DNA of 64,000 nucleotides, taken from positions 62,001 through 126,000 of the forward strand of contig CP060260.1 of NCBI GenBank assembly GCA_023898805.1, given 5' to 3'. Source of the DNA: Rhodospirillales bacterium. GTDB lineage: Bacteria > Pseudomonadota > Alphaproteobacteria > Micavibrionales > UBA1664. The translations under genes were made by a program, and so were the position numbers. Positions 54,957 through 61,403 of the stretch are shown one piece after another (the first letter of the stretch is position 1; each line of letters starts with the position of its first letter). The notes under the pieces were generated by a model. It was not told where the DNA came from and did no database searches. It saw only the letters and a list, made by a program, of their open reading frames with translations.

Positions 54957-56345
54957 CTATTTCGCCAGCTGGATCAGGTCGTTGAGATTGGCGAACACCA
55001 TCAGCGCGATCAGCAGCACGAATCCGAAGCGCAGCGCCGCGTCCTGCATGCGTTCCGGCACCGGACGACCGCTGATGGCCTCGATCGCGTAAAACAGCAA
55101 ATGTCCGCCGTCCAGCATCGGAATGGGCATCAAATTGATCAACCCAAGGTTGATCGACAAAAGCGCGCCCAGCATCAAAATCGCGATCCAGCCCGCCTGT
55201 GCCGCATCGCCCGTCACCGCGCCGATGCGGATAATGCCGCCCAGTTCCTGCGCCGATCGGGTGCCGATTACCATCTGCCACAGCGATTGCAGCGTACCCG
55301 TGGTCACGAACCATGTTTCGTTCAACGCTTCCACAGCCGCGCCTGCGATGCCATAAGTCGCGGTTTCGGTTTCCATGCGCGGCGCAAGCTGAATCCCCTG
55401 CGCCTCCTTTTTCCCGTCCAGAAAATCCTGATTGATCGCAGGGTCGAGCAACACCCGGATGCTTTGCGGCGGCAAATCGCCCATCGCCGCCATTCGTAGC
55501 GTTACGGGCGCGTCGTTCATATGCGCGCGCAAAAGCGCGGCGATATCGCTGCCGTCCTGCCCGTCCACAGCCTCGACGCTGGCGGCATCAATGCCGATGC
55601 CCGGCCCGATAATGCCCAGAAGGCCACGCTGATGCAAAAACCCGAACCGGTCGCTGACACTGTCCAGATGCGGAGTGACGTGTTCCAGCGTCATGTCCTT
55701 GCCGTCGCGTTCCACCGTGATGTTCAAGGGCGTGTTCAGCGATACCGCGACCTGACGCTGGATATCGGCGAAACGGCGCACCGGTTTGCCGTCGATCGCG
55801 ACGATCCGGTCATGCGGCTTGAATCCTGCCTCGTCCGCGGCGGACCCGACGATCACCGCCGCCGCGATCGGCGGCGTGACCGGCCGTCCGACGGTCGCGA
55901 ACACCGCCGCCAGCACCAATATCGCGAACAGATAATTGATCCCCGGCCCCGCGAAAACGATGGCCGCGCGCTTCCACACAGGTTTGGAGAAAAACGCCTG
56001 CCCGCGCTCGGCATCCGTCATCGCGCGCATGTGGCCGTCGCCCTCGGTCACGACTTCGGTATGCGTCGATGACGCGGGATCGGTATCCCCGAACATCTTG
56101 ACGTACCCGCCAAGGGGGATCAGCGAAACCCGCCATTCGCAGCCTGATTTATCGGTGCGCGACCATATTTTTTTACCGAACCCGATGGAAAACGTTTCCA
56201 CCCGCACCCCGCAAAGCCGCGCGACGATGTAATGCCCCCATTCATGCACGAACACCAGAACCCCGATGACCGCCAGAAACGGCAGCAGATACATGGTGGT
56301 GTTGCCTCCCACCCAGTTCATGATGTCGTGAATCGTTTCGAACAT
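54957..56345 (-). CDS. rseP: Site-2 protease RseP
   Basis: RseP is an intramembrane zinc protease that cleaves anti-sigma factors and signal peptides. The 462-residue protein has the zinc motif 'LVFVHEWGHYIVARLCG' (HExxH as HEWGH) in the first membrane helix. It also has 'IPLGGYVKMFGD', a PDZ region (about 130-225, 'SAADEAGFKPHDRIVAIDG') with a second, weaker one after it, and the third zinc ligand in 'NLMPIPMLDGGHLLFYAIEA'. It lies between dxr and bamA as usual. Confidence 0.94.
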   Translation of the reverse strand: MFETIHDIMNWVGGNTTMYLLPFLAVIGVLVFVHEWGHYIVARLCGVRVETFSIGFGKKIWSRTDKSGCEWRVSLIPLGGYVKMFGDTDPASSTHTEVVTEGDGHMRAMTDAERGQAFFSKPVWKRAAIVFAGPGINYLFAILVLAAVFATVGRPVTPPIAAAVIVGSAADEAGFKPHDRIVAIDGKPVRRFADIQRQVAVSLNTPLNITVERDGKDMTLEHVTPHLDSVSDRFGFLHQRGLLGIIGPGIGIDAASVEAVDGQDGSDIAALLRAHMNDAPVTLRMAAMGDLPPQSIRVLLDPAINQDFLDGKKEAQGIQLAPRMETETATYGIAGAAVEALNETWFVTTGTLQSLWQMVIGTRSAQELGGIIRIGAVTGDAAQAGWIAILMLGALLSINLGLINLMPIPMLDGGHLLFYAIEAISGRPVPERMQDAALRFGFVLLIALMVFANLNDLIQLAK

Positions 56346-56348
56346 GTT

Positions 56349-57506
56349 TTAAGCGGCTTTCTTCAATGCGTCATGGGTTGCGCGGCGGACATTGTCGTCG
56401 TACGCGGCCACATCGTCCAGTGTTTTAATCGCGGGCTTGTCGCACGATTCCAACATCCGCGCGACGCACGACACGATTGCCGGAAACGATATACGCCCGG
56501 CCAGAAACGCAGCCACCGCCACCTCGTTGGCCGCGTTGAAGACGATGGAATCGGCGGGCGACCCGGCCAATACCTCGCGCACCAGCCGCATCGCCGGAAA
56601 TCGCGCCGTATCAACAGCCTCGAATTCCAGCTTCGCAAGCGTGGCCAAATCCATGCGTGCGCCCGCGCTTTCGATCCGTTCAGGCCAGCCAAGGCACACG
56701 GCGATCGGTGTGCGCATGTCGGCGGGTCCAAGCTGCGCCAGAAACGACCCGTCCGCGTATTCGACCATGCCATGCACCGTCGATTGCGGATGCAGGACGA
56801 CATCGATCTGCGCCGATGGCAGCGCGAACAGGTGGTGCGCCTCGATCACCTCCAGCGCCTTGTTCATCAGCGTCGCGGAATCGACAGAAATCTTTTTACC
56901 CATCGACCATGTCGGATGGTTGACCGCCTGCGCCGGTGTCGCCGCCGCGATCTGCGCCGCGCCCCACGTTCTAAACGGCCCGCCCGACGCGGTCAGCACG
57001 ATACGCCGCACGCCCGGCCCTTTTTGCAAAACCTGAAAGATCGCGTTGTGTTCGCTGTCTACTGGCAGAAATCTCGCGCCGTGCCGCGCGACCGCTTCCA
57101 TCATCAACGGCCCCGCCGCGACAAGGCATTCCTTGCTGGCGAAAGCCACACACCCCCCGCGCTTGATCGCCGCCATGGTCGGCAAAAGCCCTGCCGTACC
57201 CACAATCGCACACATGGTGGTATCGGCATCCATCCGCGCGACGTCCATCACCGCCTCGCGCCCGCCCGCGACTTCAATATCCGGCAGGTCCGACAGCGAC
57301 GCGCGCAGGGCGTCAAGGCGGCTTTCATCGGCGACCGCCACGAAGCGCGGCCTGAAATGGCGCGCCTGCGCGGCCAGCGTATCGACATCCGACCCTGCCG
57401 CCAGCGCGGCCACGCGAAACCGCTCCGCGCCATGATGCGCGACGACATCCAGCGTCTGACGACCGACCGAGCCGGTAGAGCCCAGCACGGTGACGGAGCG
57501 CGTCAT
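56349..57506 (-). CDS. dxr: 1-deoxy-D-xylulose 5-phosphate reductoisomerase
   Basis: Dxr makes methylerythritol 4-phosphate, the substrate for IspD in the same window. The 385-residue protein has the NADPH motif 'TVLGSTGSVGRQTLDVVAHHG', 'FASKECLVAAGPLMMEA', 'PVDSEHNAIFQVLQ', 'LTASGGPFRTW' and 'THPTWSMGKKISVDSATLMN'-like 'NHPTWSMGKKISVDSATLMN'. Its start overlaps the cdsA stop by ATGA and its end lies three bases before rseP. Confidence 0.95.
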   Translation of the reverse strand: MTRSVTVLGSTGSVGRQTLDVVAHHGAERFRVAALAAGSDVDTLAAQARHFRPRFVAVADESRLDALRASLSDLPDIEVAGGREAVMDVARMDADTTMCAIVGTAGLLPTMAAIKRGGCVAFASKECLVAAGPLMMEAVARHGARFLPVDSEHNAIFQVLQKGPGVRRIVLTASGGPFRTWGAAQIAAATPAQAVNHPTWSMGKKISVDSATLMNKALEVIEAHHLFALPSAQIDVVLHPQSTVHGMVEYADGSFLAQLGPADMRTPIAVCLGWPERIESAGARMDLATLAKLEFEAVDTARFPAMRLVREVLAGSPADSIVFNAANEVAVAAFLAGRISFPAIVSCVARMLESCDKPAIKTLDDVAAYDDNVRRATHDALKKAA

Positions 57507-58189
57507 CGCCGCACCAGATAATCGAGATACACGATCACGACCGAATAGATCGGCAACGTCAGCAACAGCGCGTCGATCCGGTCCAGCAAACCGCCATGGC
57601 CGGGAATGATCGCGCCCGTATCCTTAAGCCCCGCCCGCCGCTTGAGCACCGAAACCAGAAGATCCCCAAGCTGCCCGGCCACTGCCAGAAACAGGCCCAG
57701 CGCGAACTGAAACAGATAGCTGAACCGCTGGATGATGGGTTCGCCCAGCCGCGCACCCAGCCAGTGATGATACAGCATCACCGCGGCCACCGCTGAAATG
57801 CACCCACCGATCAAGCCAGCCCATGTTTTGTTCGGGCTGACCTTCGGCGCCATTTTCGGGCCGCCGATCAGCTTGCCGAACGTATAGGCCCCGATATCGC
57901 ACGCCCATACCGCGAAAAACACATATAGCAGCAGGAAAAAACCCCAATCCTCGAACGTCCGCAGCCAGATGCACGATAAGAACGCGGCCCCGACATAAAC
58001 GATCCCGGCGCCAAGGATGCCCCAGCGCACCCGTCCCTCGCGGATCGAAAGCCGCGACCATTCCTGCACCGAAATGCCGTACCCGATCGCCATCAGCGTA
58101 TAAAACGGCCAACCGCCGTACCAGACCGCCCCGATCACCACGGGCGCAAGCACGGCCGCCGACAGGATGCGTTTGACCAGCGACGACAT
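57503..58189 (-). CDS. cdsA: Phosphatidate cytidylyltransferase
   Basis: CdsA makes CDP-diacylglycerol, the precursor of all membrane phospholipids and the pathway that reaches PgpA. The 228-residue integral membrane protein has about six helices and the family signature at the C-terminus, 'SVLKRRAGLKDTGAIIPGHG' followed by 'GLLDRIDALL'. At 228 aa it is at the short end of the family (usually 250-290). It lies three bases after uppS and overlaps dxr by four. Confidence 0.93.
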   Translation of the reverse strand: MSSLVKRILSAAVLAPVVIGAVWYGGWPFYTLMAIGYGISVQEWSRLSIREGRVRWGILGAGIVYVGAAFLSCIWLRTFEDWGFFLLLYVFFAVWACDIGAYTFGKLIGGPKMAPKVSPNKTWAGLIGGCISAVAAVMLYHHWLGARLGEPIIQRFSYLFQFALGLFLAVAGQLGDLLVSVLKRRAGLKDTGAIIPGHGGLLDRIDALLLTLPIYSVVIVYLDYLVRR

Positions 58190-58192
58190 GAA

Positions 58193-58930
58193 TCACACCG
58201 TCCGCTTGCGGGATGGATCGTCGGTCTCGACGCCGCCAAAGCGGCGCTGACGCCCGGCATAGGCGGCAACCGCCGCCTCAAGATTTTCTTTGGAAAAATC
58301 AGGCCACAATACATCCGTGAAATGGAATTCCGTATAAGCGCACTGCCATAGCAGGAAATTGCTGATCCGCTCTTCGCCGCTGGTACGGATCAAGAGGTCC
58401 GGGTCGGGAAGCGCGGCGGTCATCATCTGGCGCGAGAGCGCGTCTTCATCCACCATTTCCGGACCATAGCCAAGGCGCATCAACGCCTGCACCGCCGCCA
58501 CGATTTCCTGCCGCCCGCCGTAATCCAGCGCGATAGTCAGGTTCAGCCCGGTGTTTTCACGGGTCAGCTCCTCGACCCGCATGATCATTTCCACGATGTC
58601 CGCATCCAGCCGATCGCGCCGTCCGATAACGCGCAGCCGCACGCCCGCGCGGTGCAGATCGGCCGCCTCGGCCCGCAGATACAGGCGCAAAAGCCCCATC
58701 AAGTCAAAAATCTCGCCCTTCGGACGCGACCAGTTTTCGGTCGAAAACCCGAACAACGTCAGATAACGGATTCCCATTTCCGAAGCCGCGCGCACCGTGC
58801 GCCGCGTCGCATCCACGCCCGCCTTGTGCCCCGCCGTGCGCGGCAGTCCGCGCATCCGTGCCCAACGGCCGTTGCCGTCCATGATGACGGCGACATGCGC
58901 GGGCAGCGTATCGGGGGATATGGCATTCAT
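58193..58930 (-). CDS. uppS: Undecaprenyl diphosphate synthase
   Basis: UppS is the cis-prenyltransferase that makes the C55 carrier lipid for peptidoglycan and O-antigen. The 245-residue protein has 'HVAVIMDGNGRWARMRGLPR' with the catalytic Asp, 'GIRYLTLFGFSTENWSRP', 'LNLTIALDYGGRQEI' and 'LLIRTSGEERISNFLLWQ', then 'AYTEFHFTDVLWPDF'. It uses isoprenoid units made by the Dxr and IspDF pathway encoded nearby. It lies between frr and cdsA. Confidence 0.95.
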   Translation of the reverse strand: MNAISPDTLPAHVAVIMDGNGRWARMRGLPRTAGHKAGVDATRRTVRAASEMGIRYLTLFGFSTENWSRPKGEIFDLMGLLRLYLRAEAADLHRAGVRLRVIGRRDRLDADIVEMIMRVEELTRENTGLNLTIALDYGGRQEIVAAVQALMRLGYGPEMVDEDALSRQMMTAALPDPDLLIRTSGEERISNFLLWQCAYTEFHFTDVLWPDFSKENLEAAVAAYAGRQRRFGGVETDDPSRKRTV

Positions 58931-58935
58931 GCGGC

Positions 58936-59490
58936 TTACACCACCATGATGTCTTTTTCTTTTTCCGCCAGAAGCTTGTCGATCTGGCCGATCAGTTCGT
59001 CTGTCGCTTTTTGCACAAGGTCGGAATCGCGTTTGGCCTCGTCCTCGGAAATGGCCTTGTCCTTTTCCAACTTCTTGATTTCGTCCATCCCGTCGCGGCG
59101 GATGTTGCGCACGGCAACCCGCGCGCCTTCTGCGTATTTACCGGCGACTTTCTGCAATTCCTTGCGCCGCTCCTCGTTCAACTGCGGAATCGGCACCCGC
59201 ACCAGGCTTCCGTCCGTCTGTGGGTTGAGGCCCAGCCCTGCGTCACGGATTGCCTTTTCGACCGATTTTATCAGCCCGGAATCCCACACCGACACGGTCA
59301 AAAGCCGCGGCTCGGGCACCCCGACCGACCCGCATTGCGCCAACGGCATGCGCGACCCGTATGCCTCCACCGTCACTGCGTCCAGCAGGTTCGCGCTGGC
59401 CCGCCCCGTACGCAGACCGGCGAATTCTTTTTTCAAAGCGTCGATCGATGTGCCCATGCGGCGCTTGAGGTCGTTGATGTCGAAAGCCAT
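58936..59490 (-). CDS. frr: Ribosome recycling factor
   Basis: RRF splits post-termination ribosomes with EF-G. The 184-residue protein is a helical tRNA-shaped protein with 'LKKEFAGLRTGRASANLLD', 'VEAYGSRMPLAQCGSVGVPE', 'LRVPIPQLNEERRKELQKVA' style 'SLVRVPIPQLNEERRKEL' and a C-terminal 'KIDELLAEKEKDIMVV'-like helix. ATG 59490 lies nine bases after AAGGAG; the in-frame ATG at 59499 touches that sequence and is not used. Confidence 0.95.
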   Translation of the reverse strand: MAFDINDLKRRMGTSIDALKKEFAGLRTGRASANLLDAVTVEAYGSRMPLAQCGSVGVPEPRLLTVSVWDSGLIKSVEKAIRDAGLGLNPQTDGSLVRVPIPQLNEERRKELQKVAGKYAEGARVAVRNIRRDGMDEIKKLEKDKAISEDEAKRDSDLVQKATDELIGQIDKLLAEKEKDIMVV

Positions 59491-59545
59491 GGATGTCATC
59501 TCCTTCTGGATGGTCCGTCTTGGATGGTTTGCTACCGGATTGCGG

Positions 59546-60310
59546 TTATTGTTTGTCGCCCGATACGATGGTGCACTTGGCCTCGCCTTTCAGGACGCGT
59601 GCGAAATTGCCTTCCTCGCGGATATTGAAGATGACGATCGGCACGTCGTTTTCCCGTGCAAGGCTGATCGCCGTCGCGTCCATGACGCGCAAATCTTTGG
59701 TCAGCACATCCATGTACGTAATGCGCTCGAACCGCGTGGCAGTTGGGTCCTTGAACGGATCGGCGGTATATACGCCGTCCACCTTGGTGCCCTTGAAGAT
59801 TGCGTCGCAATCCATTTCCGAAGCGCGCAGCGCGCCCGTGGTATCGGTGGTGAAATACGGGTTGCCGGTGCCTGCGGCAAAAATGACGACCCGCCCTTTT
59901 TCCATGTGGCGCATCGCCTTGCGGCGGATATACGGCTCGCAGATCGCGTTCATGTGAATGGCCGATTGCACCCGCGTCGGCACGCCCTGCTGCTCCAGCG
60001 CGTTTTGCAGCGCCAGCGCGTTGATGCAGATGCCCAGCATGCCCATGTAATCGGCGGTGGTACGGTCCATACCCTGCGATGCGCCCGACACGCCGCGAAA
60101 AATATTACCCGCGCCGACAACGACGCAGACTTCAATGCCTGTATCGATGACTTCCTTGATGTCCCGCGCCACACGCGTAACGACGGCGGGGTCGATACCG
60201 AATTCCTTGCCGCCCATCAGCACCTCGCCCGACATTTTCAGAAGCACGCGCTTGTAAGGCAGGGGTTGAGCTTTGGCGGAAGGTGTTTTCATGGCGGCGC
60301 TCGCGGTCAT
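59546..60310 (-). CDS. pyrH: Uridylate kinase
   Basis: PyrH phosphorylates UMP to UDP and is allosterically controlled by GTP and UTP. The 254-residue protein has 'YKRVLLKMSGEVLMGGKEFG', 'VCVVVGAGNIFRGVSG', 'DRTTADYMGMLGICINALAL' and 'GTGNPYFTTDTTGALRASEM'. The N-terminal 18 residues before the conserved start form an extension. ATG 60310 has an AAAGG upstream; 60292 is an alternative. The usual upstream partners rpsB and tsf are missing here. Confidence 0.94.
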   Translation of the reverse strand: MTASAAMKTPSAKAQPLPYKRVLLKMSGEVLMGGKEFGIDPAVVTRVARDIKEVIDTGIEVCVVVGAGNIFRGVSGASQGMDRTTADYMGMLGICINALALQNALEQQGVPTRVQSAIHMNAICEPYIRRKAMRHMEKGRVVIFAAGTGNPYFTTDTTGALRASEMDCDAIFKGTKVDGVYTADPFKDPTATRFERITYMDVLTKDLRVMDATAISLARENDVPIVIFNIREEGNFARVLKGEAKCTIVSGDKQ

Positions 60311-60402
60311 AAATTCGGCCTTTGTCTGGTTTGGCAAAGGTTTAGCAGCGCGCGCCGCACGATGCAACACATGCCCGAAGGCTTACGAAGGTTTATAAGC
60401 GT

Positions 60403-60771
60403 TTACGGATGAACGCCGCGCAGATACGCCTCGACCAGTGCGTATTCGGCCTTGATTCCGGCCAGCATCCGGACTTTTTCGTCCGCCCCGGCCTCGCATT
60501 TTTCCTGCGCCTCGAAAGCCAGTTCGCCCAACGGCATGGCCCCAAGATTCCGGCTTATCCCCTTAAGCGCATGCGCATGTTTGCGCCAAGTTTGCGCGTC
60601 CTCGGGGGCCGTCGCCCCCTCCAGCCCCGCGATGCAGGCTATCGCCCCTTCGTAAAAAGCCTCGAACAGTTCGGTTTCCAATGCTGCATCCGTACCGGTC
60701 ATTTCCCGTAACGGGGATAGATCGACATGCGGCGCATCGGCGGACACAGCTTTGGACGTGGATTGCGTCAT
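60403..60771 (-). CDS. Histidine phosphotransfer (Hpt) protein
   Basis: A 122-residue Hpt protein. The phospho-accepting His67 lies in 'HAHALKGISRNLGA', the normal Hpt signature, inside a four-helix bundle (about residues 25-120). It should pass phosphate between the receiver of a hybrid kinase and a second receiver. ATG 60771 overlaps the stop of the upstream response regulator by ATGA, so the two are co-translated. It takes the place of tsf/rpsB upstream of pyrH. Confidence 0.88.
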   Translation of the reverse strand: MTQSTSKAVSADAPHVDLSPLREMTGTDAALETELFEAFYEGAIACIAGLEGATAPEDAQTWRKHAHALKGISRNLGAMPLGELAFEAQEKCEAGADEKVRMLAGIKAEYALVEAYLRGVHP

Positions 60772-61259
60772 CGCGTGATTTCCTTGTTCTGGGCGCATTT
60801 TTCAAGGCATTGCATGATTTTGGCCTTGTTGAAAGGCTTGACGATGAAGCCGTCCACACGGTTGCCCCGCGCCTGCTCCACGTCATCGACCGAATTATTG
60901 GCGGTGACCATGGCGACAAAGGTTTCCGGGGCGGCGCGCTTGATGCGTCTGGCCAGATCGTGACCACTGATATCCTGCAGGTCGATGTCCAGCAGCGCGA
61001 GATCGGGATAGATTTCGATGAAGGTCTGCCACGCTTCGCGCCCGCTGGCGGCGACATGCACCTCACACAGACCCATCAGCGCGGTGAACAGAAGCTTGCG
61101 GGTGAACAACTGGTCCTCGGCCACCAGAACGACCAGACGCTTGCGCGAATGCTTGGTCCGCGCCAGACTTTCAAAAACGAAGGTCTGTTGCGATGTCATT
61201 TCTGGAAGCTGCGAGCGCCCTGCCTTTGCCGTGTTGTCAGAACGCATTTCCGTATACAT
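60768..61259 (-). CDS. Single-domain response regulator
   Basis: A 163-residue protein with a 43-residue N-terminal extension, then one receiver domain. The acidic pocket is Glu48/Asp49 ('VAEDQ'), the phospho-acceptor Asp91 ('LALLDIDLQDISG'), the switch Thr119 ('VTANN') and the conserved Lys141 ('VKPF'). There is no output domain, so it probably acts by protein contact. ATG 61259 follows GAGGGG; a GTG at 61268 is in frame. It is translated with the Hpt gene and faces the hybrid kinase. Confidence 0.87.
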   Translation of the reverse strand: MYTEMRSDNTAKAGRSQLPEMTSQQTFVFESLARTKHSRKRLVVLVAEDQLFTRKLLFTALMGLCEVHVAASGREAWQTFIEIYPDLALLDIDLQDISGHDLARRIKRAAPETFVAMVTANNSVDDVEQARGNRVDGFIVKPFNKAKIMQCLEKCAQNKEITR

Positions 61260-61403
61260 GCCCCTCACGTTGACGGATGAGTTGTAAAAAAATCCCGTTA
61301 ACAGGTTCTTACATATGACTGCATGATAATTATAAACCGGATATAGATAGAGATGTATATTCTTTCTAATAAAAATTGTATCAAATTTTAGCGGTTTTAC
61401 CGA
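61260..61403. promoter_or_regulatory. AT-rich divergent control region of the phosphorelay genes
   Basis: The 144-base gap between the response regulator and the hybrid kinase is strikingly AT-rich from about 61315 to 61390 and should hold both promoters. No single -35/-10 pair is clearly best by eye. The kinase ATG at 61404 has no good Shine-Dalgarno sequence. Confidence 0.4.
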